Origin: Bactrocera neohumeralis
Lineage: Eukaryota > Arthropoda > Insecta > Diptera > Tephritidae
Length of the DNA stretch: 64,000 nt
Assembly (NCBI RefSeq): GCF_024586455.1
Contig: NC_065922.1
Coordinates: 36,762,089-36,826,088, forward strand
Direction: 5' to 3'
Part shown: piece by piece, positions 1-11,954 of the stretch
Position numbering within the stretch: position 1 is the stretch's first letter
Layout: every line of letters begins with the position of its first letter
Made by a program: the position numbers and the translations under genes
The notes under the pieces: model-generated
What the model was told of the DNA's origin: nothing
The model's database searches: none
What the model saw: the letters and a program-made list of their open reading frames with translations, nothing else

Positions 1-349
1 TTCGAAACCTTTTAAAACTTCTTTTGACCAAAACATTCCAAAATTTGGCAAAACTATCGTCTTCACATACCTGCTTGATTTAAGCAGTTCATCACATTAT
101 ATTATACATATATATATTACATACTTCTATCACATTTTCTATTACCTCCACAGAACCTCGACATAACCTCATCTACTCAGCGCTTATAATTAATTACATA
201 TCTGCCTTTTTGCATAAATAAATTTGCCGACATAAATTAACCGCCAGTTGATGTTTAGTGGCATATGCATTTATGATACATACATACATATGAATATATA
301 TATAAAATACAGGATTATTCTTGTATCAAAAGTCTATATACTATATATA
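1..349. other. AT-rich non-genic stretch
   Basis: AT-rich sequence with short TATA/CATA runs near 280-350. No ORF, RNA gene or repeat family is recognisable. Confidence 0.5.
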
Positions 350-1474
350 AAGGGTTGTCCATTTCGAGGTTTACCTACATTTTTAAAGCAAAAAACTCAG
401 AAACTTCAAATTTAATGAGGAATGTTTATTATCATTCGAAGAAGAAGAAGAATATCTCTTTCAAATGTTGGCCGCGACTACGTCCAAGATGGTCCATCCA
501 TTGGATCCAATTTTCGAATTTTCGATGACTCTTTCGACAATTTGGACTGGTAACTGGCGAATGATAAGCGTGATTTTTTGCTGCAAGGCCTGACTGGAAG
601 CGGGATTGTTCGCATAGACATTAGACTTTAAAAATCGCCACAGAAAAAGTTTAACGGTGTGATATCACACGATCTTGGTGACCAATCGCCGGCCCAAAAT
701 GTGAAATTATCTGCTCACAGAAGTGTTTTCTCAATAAATCCTTTGATAGGTGGGAAGTGACACCGTCTTGTTGAAACCAAATGTCGCCGAGATCGCGAGC
801 TTCAATTTCAGGTATCAAATAGTCGGTAATCATGCGCTATAATGATCGCCATCTAAACGGCATCATTTTTGAAGAAACATAAACCGATGATTCCACCGGC
901 CCACAAAGCACACCCAACCGTTATTTTTTCTGGATGAAATGGCAGCTCTTGAATCTTTTCAGTTTACTCTTCCCTCCAAAATGCGACAATTTTGCTTGTT
1001 TAAATACCCATTGAGCCAGAAATGGGACTCAAAATTTGGCTCGAAAATGTCGGATCTTCTTGGAACTTTTCAAGAGCCCATAGAGCGAAGCGAGTTCGAG
1101 CGATCTCGACGTAGAATGCACCAAGTCGTTCCCAACGTCAGTCCGAGTTGCTGCAAACGGCGCCTAATCGACTCTACACTGTCTTCGTGTACTCCCTCAG
1201 CTACGGCTGTTATATAATATTTCATGCACGAGGTCTATTCAGGCGAATATTTTCCAATAATGAATGGCTGGGCCTCAAGATGTACTACGCTTAGAACGTG
1301 AATTTCGCAATAAAGTTGAACGATTCGAAAACGTTGTTCAGGCGTAAGACTTTCCACGATGAAATGCCAAACAATAATGAACAAAAATACTATGACAGCT
1401 AGACACGACTCACGCGTGATCAATTGAACAAAAAAAAGTCTATTGAAAAAAGTACATCTACTTGGACCACCCGT
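350..1474 (-). mobile_element. Tc1/mariner-superfamily element, degenerate, with both ends
   Basis: Relic of a Tc1/mariner-superfamily DNA transposon of the type whose transposase carries SDEAHFWLNG and WFQQDGATSH blocks (an IS630-like DDE/D enzyme). The transposase reads on the minus strand. The N-terminal TPEQRFRIVQLY block is near 1330-1365, an HFWLNGYLNKQN block near 990-1040, and GDIWFQQDGVTSH near 750-790. C-terminal coding continues down to about 430. The ends form imperfect inverted repeats (AAGGGTTGTCC on the left, ACGGGTGGTCC on the right, read inward), and each is flanked by TA, the usual target duplication. Stops and frameshifts are frequent. A short deletion before HFWLNG removes the SDEA block with the first catalytic Asp, so the enzyme is dead. 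Three more partial copies lie at 20.1, 33.9 and 53.4 kb. Confidence 0.85.
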
Positions 1475-1859
1475 TATGTATGCGTATATAGGCAACACTA
1501 TCGCTCAGTAGCAACAGGAATGCAATATCTACGGTAAACAAGTTTGTTGCATAGTTGCAAGCACGCACAGTAGGCTAGTTATCATATTTACGTAAAAAAA
1601 TTATGTGAAAAGTTGGTCGAGCAAATTAAAGCATGAATAATTCGGGAGAGCTGTTCAATCTTCTTGGATCTTTTGGAGGAACGTCACCCAACCTAAACGC
1701 TGAATTCATCCATTCCATTAGCCTATCTTCTTTTTTGTTGAAAATTTGGAATAACTCGTGGATCTGTATATTAGGAGTAGAACTGCGGAAGTAGAAGCAG
1801 CATATGTAGTGTCAACCCAAGTAAAACTGAAAAGGTTTTATTTATAATAACGTATAAGG
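1475..1859. other. Non-genic stretch
   Basis: Ordinary AT-rich sequence between two transposon relics. Nothing is recognised. Confidence 0.4.
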
Positions 1860-2135
1860 TCCCTCTTTCGAGGTTCACGTCTTCAACCTGTTGAGAATGT
1901 GAATTACTTAGAGTTTATCCTTAATAGAAAACATTTTTGAAGGCCAAATATTAAGGAAAGACTAAGGAAGGCATCAGTTGCCTTATATTGCTGTAGAGTA
2001 GCAATAGGGAAAAGGACACTCAACCAAGATGATGTTTTGGTTCTACGAAACTGTAGTCACGGCAATAATGTTCTACGTCGTATTGGATTGGTAGAGGGCC
2101 CTATAAAAATCCACACTTGTTAAAATCGCATTTGA
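1860..2135 (+). pseudogene. Non-LTR retrotransposon RT C-terminal fragment
   Basis: A frameshifted relic of the segment after the catalytic domain in a jockey/I-superfamily LINE reverse transcriptase. One frame gives a VNYLEFILNRK-like block (family pattern VKYLGVILD) followed by NIKERLRKASVALYCCR and AIGKR. Another frame gives FWFYETVVTAIMFYVVLDW, which corresponds to the usual WLY..VV.PI..YG..VWW block. Stops interrupt both frames. It has no visible 5' part and sits just upstream of the unrelated RTE fragment. It probably belongs to the same RNase H-bearing LINE group seen at 21.7, 24.2, 40.0 and 50.0 kb, but this cannot be proved by eye. Confidence 0.6.
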
Positions 2136-2599
2136 AGCTGTGAATTCCATCCTTGAAGAACTGCGCCGGTTTGGCAGACAAGAATGAGTCAAGCCAAATT
2201 TAGATACCCTGTTTTGATATGAACCGTATTCCAGTGAAGGCGTGTTGTATCGACCGACGAATGGTAGTCAGAAGAGGCTTGGGGTCATGCATATTCAGCT
2301 TTGATTAATGGTTAGAGTCTCTCATCTTCAAACTGTTTTGGCAACCTAAGACGTTATTTGTCTACCAAGCATGAGCATGTTCATCATAAACTTCACGAAA
2401 GTACGATGACTTACGGCTGAGGTTTTCTTCAAATTAAAGTAATGAAAAAGAAGTTTGACATATTTGAGTGAAAAAAATGTTGCTTGCTCTTGAAATGAAG
2501 GACATAGCCTGAAAAAGATGCATAAGAATGCCGTGACACTTAGTCACTCTTGTAGAACCCCCAAGGTGATCTAGTCACTGATGCCCAAGCATACTTAAA
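2136..2599. other. Non-genic stretch
   Basis: No ORF or repeat identified. It may be further decayed LINE sequence. Confidence 0.3.
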
Positions 2600-2604
2600 T
2601 TATG

Positions 2605-3815
2605 GAGGGAACACTTCTCCAGCCTGCTGAATGGCAGTGAACGCACAACACCAGGAGAAGGAGAACCCGACTCCCCAATCGATGACGATGGAGCAGACGT
2701 TCACTACTGACAATGAAGAAGTTCGAATAGCAATTGCCCGCCTGAAGAACAACAAAGCAGCAGGGGCCGACGGATTGCCGGCCGAGCTATTCAAACACGG
2801 CGGCGAAGAACTGATAAGGTGCATGCATCAGCTTCTTTATAAAATATGGTCGGACGAAAGCATGCCCAACGATTGGAATTTAAGTGTGCTATGCCCAATC
2901 CATAAAAAAGGAGACCCCACAATCTGCGCCAACTACCGTGGGATTAGCCTCCTCAACATCGCATATAAGGTTCTATCGAGCGTATTGTGTGAAAGATTAA
3001 AGCCCACCGTCAACAAACTGATTGGACCTTATCAGTGTGGCTTTAGAAAAAAAAATGAAAATGGGTTGGCAGTGAACGAGGGCAAGACGAAATATCTCCT
3101 GTCATCAAACAAACAGTCGTCGCACTCGCGACTTGGCACTCACGTCACTGTTGACAGTCATAACTTTGAAGTCGTAGATAATTTCGTCTATCTTGGAACC
3201 AGCGTAAACACCACCAACAATGTCAGCCTAGAAATCCAACGCAGGATAACTCTTGTCAACAGGTGCTACTTCGAACTGGGTAGGCAATTGAGAAGCAAAG
3301 TCCTCTCTAGACAAACAAAAACCAAACTCTATAAGTCACTCATAATCCCCGTCCTGCTGTATGGTGCAGAGTCTTGGACGATGTCAACAACGGATGAGTC
3401 GACGTTGCGAGTTTTCGAGAGAAAAGTTCTGCGAAAGATTTATGGTCCTTTGCGCGTTAGCCACGGCGAATACCGCATTCGATGGAACGATGAGCTGTAC
3501 GAGATATACGACGACATCGACATAGTTCAGCGAATTAAAAGACAGCGGCTACGCTGGCTAGGTCATGTTGTCCGGATGGACGAAAACACTCCAGCTCTGA
3601 AAGTATTCGACGCAGTATCCGCCGGGGTAAGCAGAGGGAGAGGAAGCCCTCCACTCCGTTGGAAGGACCAAGTGGAGAAGGACCTGGCTTCGCTTGGAAT
3701 ATCCAATTGGCGCCACGTAGCGAAAAGAAGAAACGACTGGCGCGCTGTTGTTAACTCGGCTATAATCGCTTATGCGGTTTCTACGCCAATTAAGATGAAG
3801 AAGAAGACACTTAGT
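2605..3815 (+). pseudogene. RTE-type LINE ORF, internally deleted
   Basis: A long open frame (2631-3911, 426 codons) from an RTE-clade non-LTR retrotransposon. Residues 30-140 carry the reverse transcriptase N-terminal motifs: LKNNKAAGADGLPAELFK (38-55), PIHKKGD (89-95), NYRGISLL (101-108) and GFR (137-139). At about residues 140-143 the frame jumps straight to the post-catalytic region NEGKTKYL, YLGTSVN (187-193), LLYGAESW (242-249) and RLRWLGHVVRMDE (about 308-322). The central palm with the (F/Y)ADD catalytic motif is missing, although the frame stays open. There is no endonuclease domain upstream, so the copy is 5' truncated. The 3' end is an AAGATGAAGAAGAAG tail near 3800, typical of the family. 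The fused ORF is unlikely to be functional. A minus-strand sibling is at 43.6-44.3 kb and a tail fragment at 60.7 kb. Confidence 0.85.
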
Positions 3816-3911
3816 CAAATGCTCCCAAATCAGTCGCTATTAGCCCACCGTGCAACATTTCACAACACAAAATTTTCGAAATATGCAAAATCATGTCTGT
3901 ATGCCAACTGA

Positions 3912-5198
3912 TTTATGCCACCTGCTGTCGTTGCACCGTTACCTTAATACTGAACTAATAAACTCAGCGCTACGCAATTTATTTCGCTGTTATTACACAC
4001 ACACATAGACACACCAGTAGAGTCACACATACGTTGCATTATACAATATGCAAACGGTTAAGACAACCTAGCTACTCATTTCCACAGAATGCACCGAAAA
4101 TCCAGCAACGCTTTCATTTATAGTTACTGAAGTGGCGTTGACTTCCCTCACCCCGCCTAAACAATGTGTTGCATATGGAAATTTTCTAATTTCGTTGCAA
4201 CGTTTCGCAGGAGTCATAAACTGTTGCAAAGCATTCACGGAGCTAATAACATGCACACAAATACACACACACACACACACACATTCGAACAAACTCGGCA
4301 GCTCCTTGCGTTTCGCTGTTAGACATGACGTATGAGTAACGCGTTTTCATTAGTTCTGTTTTTAGTTTTCTTGAAATCGTCTTTCGGTTTTTACGACGAA
4401 ACGCAGTGTTTGTGTGTGTGTGTGGGTGTTCACAGCAGACGTTAGTAAATAGTTTGTTTATTTACCTTAAAATGCGCGCTGTATGCGCATAATTAGCCAA
4501 TTAAACTTAAATTACATTGCGTGCGCAGACATATTAAGGCGTACATTTTTCATCAGATTTTCCACTTCCATGGAAATTTTTGGTCTAAAAATAGTTAAGA
4601 GTCTCGTTATAAATATAGCCACTGTATAATTAGTAGATTTCTAGGTGCATTTTAGATAGGAACAGAAATTCAGTTCGTTTTTCCTGAGCCTTCAAGTGCA
4701 TTCAAGATAAAGTAGACAATACTTAGAAGGTAAATAATTGATGCTAACTGCTTTCAGTGATGGATGAGAACATTATTGAAATAAATTTTACTTACATTCT
4801 ATTAAAAATTTAAGAACAATTTTTTGAGCTTTGATAGCATCTTATTTAGAGAAATCCGGTATGTAAAAAAGACATTCTTGCAAGTCGTACTCATTGTGAC
4901 TTGCTTCTATGAGTAAAATGAACATAACATCAATGCCAAGGAAAGAAATAATTTGTATTTAGTTTCAAAATAACAAATATTGGGGGTAATTTTTTGGATA
5001 CAGCTTACTTATTGCTTAAGTTAGATAAGTTACGGTCTCAGGGCTCATCACAGGCAATTTACCTTTAAGCTCTGATTTAGACGGTAAGACCGGAAGATGA
5101 TGAGATGTTAGAGTATTATCTCTGTAAATATACATTTTTTTTGGTTGAGAAGTAATATCTCCTTCAGCTTCCAGTGTTTCTGCTTTAAGGGGTATATA
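3912..5198. other. Non-genic stretch with CA/GT microsatellites
   Basis: AT-rich sequence with an (AC)n run at about 4262-4283 and a (TG)n run at about 4408-4424. The short ORFs over these repeats are low-complexity artefacts. Confidence 0.55.
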
Positions 5199-5930
5199 CA
5201 AGGTGCTTTCCAAAGTAAACAGGACTTTTCGAATCTAGCGTCCCCTGGTGGTGCCTTTATATGTCGACTGTTAGAGTCTGCTATCTTTATCGATTGTCCA
5301 GTGAGAATTTCATGACATTTCATTGATTGGAAGTGAAGTTATTGCGTTTTAAGTGTCAGTATGTTTGTGTTATCGGTGCGAAAATGAGCTTCGAACAAAG
5401 AGCCAACATTAAGTTTTGTTTTAAAATTGGTAAAACTTTTACCGAAACGTTACAATTGATGAAACAAGTTTATGGCGATGATTGCCTATCTCGTAGCAGA
5501 GTGCACGAGTGGTTTCAACGTTTCCAAAGTGGTCGTGAGGACATAAATGACGAACAACATGTGGGCCAATCAAAATCCGTGATCACCGAAAATTCCATCG
5601 AAACTGTGTGTGAATTCATCAAAAATCAGCCGAAATCATCATTGAAATTCATGGAAATGGAATTGAACATTTCCAAAACATCGATTTATCGCATTTTGAC
5701 CAAATATTTGGGCTTACGAAAGCTGTGTGCAAGGTTTGTTCCGCATAAATTGACTGACGACCAAAAATTGCTCAAAATCCAACATTCGAAGGACGATTAT
5801 TTGACCAAAAATCACATTTTAACCATTAACCACTCCCCGTATTCACCTGATATGGCACCGTGCGACTTCTTCCTTTTTGGAAAAATGCATTTGTCCATGA
5901 AAGGAAAGCGTTATGCTTTTTAAGGCTTGA
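5199..5930 (+). mobile_element. Mariner element, internally deleted copy 1
   Basis: Mariner (DD34D) transposon relic. The left inverted repeat starts CAAGGTGCTTTCCAAAGTAAA right after a TA at 5197-5198 and matches the ends of the copy at 45601. The transposase starts at ATG 5384 (MSFEQRANIKF; the upstream in-frame ATG at 5327 lies in the leader) and stays open to 5923, giving 179 codons where mariner enzymes have about 345. The DNA-binding half is well kept, including WFQRFQSGRED and LGLRKLCARFVPHKLTDDQK. At about 5796-5803 it jumps from HSKD to DYLTKNHIL, which removes the first catalytic Asp (GDETW) and the second (HDNAPSH). Only YSPDMAPCDFF with the third Asp remains. The right terminal repeat is not found. 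A protein with only the DNA-binding half could in principle act as a repressor, but there is no evidence it is expressed. Confidence 0.88.
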
Positions 5931-6119
5931 AAATTAGCTAAAGTGGTCTCCAAAGAGCCATATTTACAATAACTCTGGTACAGGATATGTCACGATATTT
6001 CACATTTTTTCTATAGAATACCCTTCTCTAATTCCCCAATATTAAAATTTAATCCCACAATAACGATCAATTAATGGTGATTAACAAAATGCCACCGAAA
6101 TCAATCTAAATTTAGCACG

Positions 6120-6890
6120 AATTATTGTCTAAGGCTCTACAGCATATAGGGAACGTTTGCTTATCGCACTATTGATAATTTTTGCCAAAGACAGAGAGAG
6201 AAATGGTCGTACTCGCGTTGTTAGAACCCATTCAGTCTAAAAAACTGTTTTCCAACACATTCGCAAAAATCCTCTTAAAAACAGGAAACTATTTCAAGAG
6301 AAATGGATTATCGACTATATCAATATAAAGCCTTATTAGAGATGAACTTTACATGAAAACCTACCTGGCATCGCGCTTGTGGCAAATTAGGCTTAACAGT
6401 TACAAGCGACTTCTCAGTGGCATGCGGTCTAAAAAAGTATCCTTTTTACAAATGGAAAAAATTGCAAAGTTAAAGAATGACAAAATTTAAGCAAAAACTT
6501 TCAAAGACGCAAAAAATATTATTTCAAGGGTTCAATTTGGTCAGCAGCCAGCTGATGTAATGGTTTGGTGAGGAGTCTCCTGTAAAGGCGTTATACATCT
6601 TCAATTCTGTTGAAAAATGTGTTAAAACTGATCCAGCACAGAAGACAAAAACCACCCAGCAGTGACTTAAAAGCAATATTTCTGATTTCATTGCTGCAGG
6701 TAGTTTGCTGTCTGAAATCCCAGATTTGAACTCATTGGAATACAGTTTGTGATCAGAGTTTGAGCTCATAGTCTGGCGAACAAGCCATAGACGTTTGGTG
6801 AGTCTCCAAAATGCTTTGGTTGCAGCAGCGTCAGACAATACAAAGAAAAAAGTGTGATCCAACAGCTAATATCCAACATTCCCTACATCT
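6120..6890 (+). mobile_element. Tc1-like transposon relic
   Basis: A badly decayed transposase of the Tc1/mariner superfamily, read across several frames. A helix-turn-helix linker-like RSRNGRTRVVRTHSV appears near 6190-6235. A VMVW-stop-GVSCKGV block, equivalent to the family VMVWGGVS.KG motif, is near 6560-6590. A PDLNSLEYSL block, equivalent to PDLNPLDY/E with the third catalytic acidic residue, is near 6720-6750, followed by a RRLVSLQNALVAAASD tail. There are many stops and no terminal repeats. It differs from both the mariner copies and the WFQQDGATSH family. Confidence 0.6.
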
Positions 6891-7850
6891 AATTTGTTTA
6901 AAAGAAATGTGACATAATTTTATATACTTATTCACAACAACAACAGCCAAAATAGTACACAAATCACAGCTAATAACAGCTGACAGTAATGCGCTGATAT
7001 CCTTAATTCAAGTGTTGAGATTTATTTACAATGCAAGCAGCAAAACTATATATAAAATTGTACATACATACATATAAAAGGTATGTATGTGAACCCAAAT
7101 GTGGCTATAAATGTGTTTGTAACTGCATATGAGTGAATATCCCCTTTTAGCTGCCTTAACGCATGTAATTGTTTATTTATGAGAACTTAAGTGTGTAATA
7201 AAAAACTCCTGCACACACACCCACACACAAGCGACTTTATATGTATGGCTACACACATGAATAATAAAAAAAATCAAGAAAAATCACAGCATAATAGAAT
7301 TACAACTGAAACTAGTAAGGAATCATAAAAAATTTAGTCGACTTGATGGGCTTGGGTTGTCGTTCAAGTAGCAAAAAAAATCTGCTGTAACTGTCTAGCA
7401 GCAAGGGCGGGGTGGAAAATTGAAGAAGCAAGCGCTGTAACGCTACATAAAACACGATTAAGACACTCACTCAGACACCCACTCGAAGGGTGATGCGGTC
7501 ACTGCCAGCAAAAGTGGCGGTTGTAGCAGCAGAAAGGACCCACTCAAACAGCCAGCGGGCGAAATTCTCATGTAACCAGCACATCAATGCCCATTTGCTT
7601 CAATTTACTAAAGTACATAGCGGATGTGAGGATGTGTGCTAGTAAAAAACGAAGCAATGGACCCGCAGTCCATTGGACATATGCAATAGAAATAACAACA
7701 ATAAGGGCAGTAAGTAGTATGGTCATTCTTATCCCCACTTGACATGTCAAAGAAGCAAGCAACGCAACCGAAAGACGAGTAGTCAGCTAAACAGCAACAA
7801 AAAAATTACAAAAACAAAAAATGGAAAGAAAAATTGTGAAAGGGAATGAA
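6891..7850. other. Non-genic stretch
   Basis: AT-rich, with short CATA runs at 7060-7090. No supportable gene. Confidence 0.4.
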
Positions 7851-8818
7851 AACAAGTAAGGAAGAGTTAAGTGAGTATGCAACCGAACATTTTATACTCT
7901 TGCAACTTGCAAGAATCATAGCCAAGAAATACAGTAAGGCATAAAAAGTCAACCAGAGGATCGTAATCCATTAAATTTTTTATATACATACATACATATA
8001 TCTAACTCATACACTGAGAGACACATAAGGTTTGCTAGGAAAATTAAAATCATTATACGTAGTATAAGGGAGTTGGGGTGGTATCGACCCGTTTTTATCT
8101 ATTATTCCCAATATCACATACTATTAACATGACACATATTAAAAAAACTATCAAATAGAGTAAAGCCACCCGGAAGTTCGAAAATCTTTATATTGTATTA
8201 GGTATATGGTGGCTAAGGGTAGTAATGTACAGATTCAACACATACCATTCTCAGAGAAGATTATCCCTGAATTTCAATAAGATATCTCACACAATGATCG
8301 ATATTTTCAATCAAAAGTCAACTATAGGGACTGGGGTCCAAATATTCGGTACCTAGGCGCTTGAACAGTTTTTGTTGGATTTAAACAATTTTTGGTCATT
8401 TATTAATTGCTTCTTGATTTGTGTACTGTAAAGTGAAATTTAAAATTGTCTCAGAGGTAAAATTTAATTACTCTGGGTTATTCAGTTCTTGATTTATTAT
8501 TGTTTTAGTAGTTTTTAACCGTACCGGTATATGGGGAAGGAGCGAGATTATCTTCTGATTTCATCCATTTTCTGTAGGTAGTTTCTGCTAAGGAACCCGT
8601 ATACCAAGTTTTATCAAGATATCTCAATTTTACCCAAGTTACAGCTTGCACGGTCGGACGCACGGACAGACAGTCTCCCGTATTTCAACTTTTCTTGTCA
8701 TCCGGATCATTTATATATAACCCTTTATCTATCTCGCTTAGTTTTAGGTGATACCTACAATCGTTAGGTGAGCAAAACTATTTTACTCTGTAGCAACAAG
8801 TTGCAAGAGTATAAAAAT
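7851..8818. repeat. Dispersed repeat family R2, copy 1
   Basis: A roughly 0.95-kb dispersed repeat. Its ends are inverted: ACTCTTGCAACTTG near 7896-7909 faces CAAGTTGCAAGAGT near 8797-8810. The interior shares long blocks with 12.9-13.9 kb, for example TACTGGGGTCCAAATATT-type and ACCTAGGCGCTTGAACAG stretches. No ORF. I recall this CAACTTGCAAGA-ended repeat from tephritid sequence. The mobilising enzyme is unknown. Confidence 0.7.
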
Positions 8819-10116
8819 ATACTGTGTCTTTGAGACATAAAAAGGCTATTTTTCGCCGTTAAAGAAAGTGATCTTTCTTTCGTGAAAGATTTTGTTTTTC
8901 GAAAAGTTGAAAACAAAAGACCAAAAATTTTCATCTAAGTTTTGAGGTTACGTAGAAAAAGTCTGTATGGAAAAGTTCTAGATCATTTCATTAGCTACAA
9001 CTTTGTCATATATGTAACTCTTTACCGAAGGATGCTTAATTTTTCCGAAATTTGATATAAACCGTTTTTAACTCTTCAAAATTTAAGCACAACTCTTCCC
9101 TTCCAAATTCCGTTCTAAAATCGCAACGTAAATTGTATTTTATTCCATTTCTGTAATTTTATCTTACTTTTGCAATAGATTTCATACTTGAATAATTTTT
9201 TTTCCAAAATAAGCTACCCTGGTCTATGCGTTCAACATGATTCCCTTAGCTCAGAATTTTACCTAATGCTACAAAAATTATGTTATGCTGTGATTGCTCA
9301 TCAACGCACTGGTTTGTTAAATTACCCTAACCTAGCCTAGCTGTATATAAATTATAAAATAAATATTTTTCTTATTATTTTAAAATGTTTGTGTAGTTAA
9401 AATATAATTTAATTTATCTTTATTTACACAATATGTGAAAATTAAAAAAAATAAAATTTTAAAATTATTTATTATTTTATTATTTTACCTTTATTTACTC
9501 AAAATTAGAAAATTTTTAAATTGCGGTTCATTTATTATGAACGCGACTGTGTAAACTAATGCATTTCTATTAATCAGCAATGCAATGCATACGAGTTCTC
9601 CTTCTCTGCTAAAGCTATGTGTACAGCATCATATGTACACACTCCATGTTAATAACAGAATAAAGTGAATGTTGATTAACAGCAAAGTGCAACAGAAGTA
9701 ATGTGCCTGCGCAACTGATATACATGTACATACACGAATTTACACTCAGCTGTGCGCAATAGTACGAAGGAACTATGCGCAATGAAGACGGAAACTAGAA
9801 GTGGCAATCAAAGGTAATTACTGTTAAAAATTACTACGGCATCTGTTAGCAGCTAGAGGGATCTTGATTAATACAGTGGCAACAAAACTTTTAAATTTTA
9901 TACATGGTTTGGAAAGCTTATATACGCACATATGCAATACATACATACGTACATACATACATATGTACGTACAGTATGTACATATGTACGTACATATATT
10001 CAAGATAAAAATGAAGCCGTAATTTAAAATAAATGTGCAATAATTTGTTATTAAAAGGCACATTTCTGTAAAAATATACAATAAAATAATCATTAAAATA
10101 TTTTATAAGCACTTAC
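8819..10116. other. AT-rich stretch upstream of exon A donor
   Basis: Very AT-rich, especially 9330-9530, with a CATA/GTAC-type microsatellite at about 9935-9998. If exon A is real, this is the first part of its intron on the minus strand. No coding sequence seen. Confidence 0.45.
9935..9998. repeat. CATA/GTAC microsatellite
   Basis: Irregular run of CATACATACGTACATACATA-type units. It generates spurious YVCTY-type ORFs on the minus strand. Confidence 0.8.
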
Positions 10117-10525
10117 CGCACTTTATTTTACTTCGTTTTGCATTTCCTGCAATAAATTGAAACATTTCCCTGCTCTAAACTCTTTTTCCTACTTCTAACA
10201 CTTTATTTACAATAACACAGCATATTTAACATTAACATAACCTTTTATGCACAACCACTGGCAGAGCTCTGCCTGCGCCGACGCTCAGCGCGCAGCTTTT
10301 GCACTCACTAATTTTCACTTTCACTTTTACCACACAAATAACAACACCCGATTACATTTTTTACTTTAAAACGATTAAATAGACGAACTTCAACCGAATC
10401 CTACTAAAAACTACCTAATTGCAGCTTTAATTCCTAAGCTAATTTCACTTTTCACAGAGCTGCTGCATAAGCCACTTACACGAACGCGATATAAGGAAAC
10501 GAATGTTCGAAATGGCGGAAATGTA
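10117..10525 (-). other. Probable first exon A (5' UTR), minus strand
   Basis: Read on the minus strand, 10525 to 10117 has typical fly 5'-UTR composition (GTGAAAAGTGAAATT, GTGAAAGTGAAAATTAG) and ends in a strong splice donor, TGCG|GTAAGT, with last exon base 10117. All frames contain stops, so it is probably untranslated. About 125 bp (10460 down to about 10340) align to the plus-strand exon A' with one gap and roughly 70% identity by eye. A shared CGCCATTT element (10510-10517) lies about 57 bp upstream of that block and is a possible Pho/YY1-type site. The exon belongs to a gene transcribed leftward, with coding exons presumably beyond position 1. The transcription start is not fixed by sequence. 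Confidence 0.5.
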
Positions 10526-10739
10526 GTAGCCTAAGTAAATATTGTAAGAGATCGCCTAAAACTACAGGGTACACAAATATTTTTGAACTACTACTATAGA
10601 GGTATGTACATGTATTCAAATTATAAGCCAGAACTTTGAATCTTATAAATATACTGCCTTTTTTAATTAGTTTGTCTTAAACACATTGATATTAATCGAA
10701 TTTATGATGTTCTTCTGTGTAACGGCTAGAAAAATTAGT

Positions 10740-11790
10740 GGCAATCTTGATCATGAACGTGACCAACAGGTGGCGCACGTATTACTCTTTGAAATTATCC
10801 TTTGCACAGCTGTTATTATATTTGTTTTTTAAGAGCTAAACAATCAAAGTTGGACTATATTTAGCTGACAAAAACTATTTTTAATTATCTAATAACAATT
10901 TTAAATATATAAACTTTTATTTGGCACCTACTGAACTCCACAAAATAATTTTATTTTACATAATTTCAACACTGTGTTTTTTCCAGTCCACCGTCATGCT
11001 GATAAACGAGAAACTACAAAGAACGGTGGTATTCCATATAGTAGAAAGTCATTAATTGACAACAGAAACCTGAAATTTTTCTCTTTTAATAAATTTGTAA
11101 TAGAAGTATCTGGTAGCGCTATTAGGTAGTTAACCGGTAATTTAACTGATAGCTGGTTTGCGGAGATCCTTCTTCTACAGAGAAAAGACCGACCGATAAC
11201 ATATTCGTACACAAGAGTTTCGGTTAGAGTTGGATATTCGGCCTAAAGTAATTCAAAAAAACTTTAATAGAAGTATCTGGTAGCGCTGTTAGGTAGCTAA
11301 CCCGTAGTGTAACTTATAGCTAGTTAGTTAACAATTAATTTAACTACTAGTTGATTTGCGGTGATCCGTCTATAATCAGACGACCAACAGAAGGTTGAAT
11401 TTTCTATAGTGTAGTGTCATCTGTTGACAACAGTCTATGTCTTAGAGAGTATAATAGCTATCAGGTAAGAAGCTAAGTGTGATTGCTATTAGCTTTATCG
11501 ATCACATAAGTACTCCTACACTAGAGTTTCGGTTGGAAATGGAAATTCAGCGTTAAGTAACTCATAAAAACAGTAACAGAATTAACCGGTATGTTGATGG
11601 GTAACTAACTGGTAATTAAACCGCAAGCTGGTTTGTGGTGATCCTTCTCAATCTACTACCAACAGAGGGTGTTATTTTAAAGAGTGCAGTGCCACCTGTT
11701 GACAACAGTCTGTTGTTTGGAGTGTATCTAGCCATTATACAGGAAAAATGATAAGTGTGATTGCTATTAGATTCATTAAATCTAAATAAC
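10740..11790. repeat. Inverted plus tandem repeat block between exons A and A'
   Basis: Three imperfect tandem units of about 190-300 bp (approximately 11040-11230, 11230-11530, 11530-11790). They share landmarks: GAAGTATCTGGTAGCGCT at 11103 and 11267, GAGTTTCGGTT at about 11214 and 11525, and AAGTGTGATTGCTATTAG at about 11472 and 11754. A GTTGACAACAGTCT block occurs at about 11417 and 11697. Overlaid on this, the CAACAGGTGGC block at 10764-10774 is repeated in inverted orientation at 11691-11701. The mirror centre is about 11232, close to that of the two flanking exons. Confidence 0.7.
10764..10776 (+). promoter_or_regulatory. Candidate CTCF-like insulator motif
   Basis: CAACAGGTGGCGC contains AGGTGGCGC, the core reported for Drosophila CTCF sites. 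A relative, CAACAGGTGGCAC, is at 11701-11689 on the minus strand, and a weaker CAACAGATGACAC is near 11420. Position between two divergent exons fits an insulator or promoter element, but a short motif alone is weak evidence. Confidence 0.3.
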
Positions 11791-11954
11791 AAGCCAAACG
11801 TACGAAAAATATTTAAAATTATACTTATTTAACATATCCACGTTGTTAATAGTACTTTGAAAACTTATGCTACCCTGTGCTGTCAGAAGCGGTTTAGTGA
11901 CTTCAGATGTCGCTTCCTTTTTAAAAGCTCGAATGTCATTGTTCGTTCTTTATT

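Noticed and set aside
939..1217. Plus-strand 92-codon ORF
   Set aside because: It is the antisense shadow of the Tc1/mariner-type transposase relic at 350-1474.
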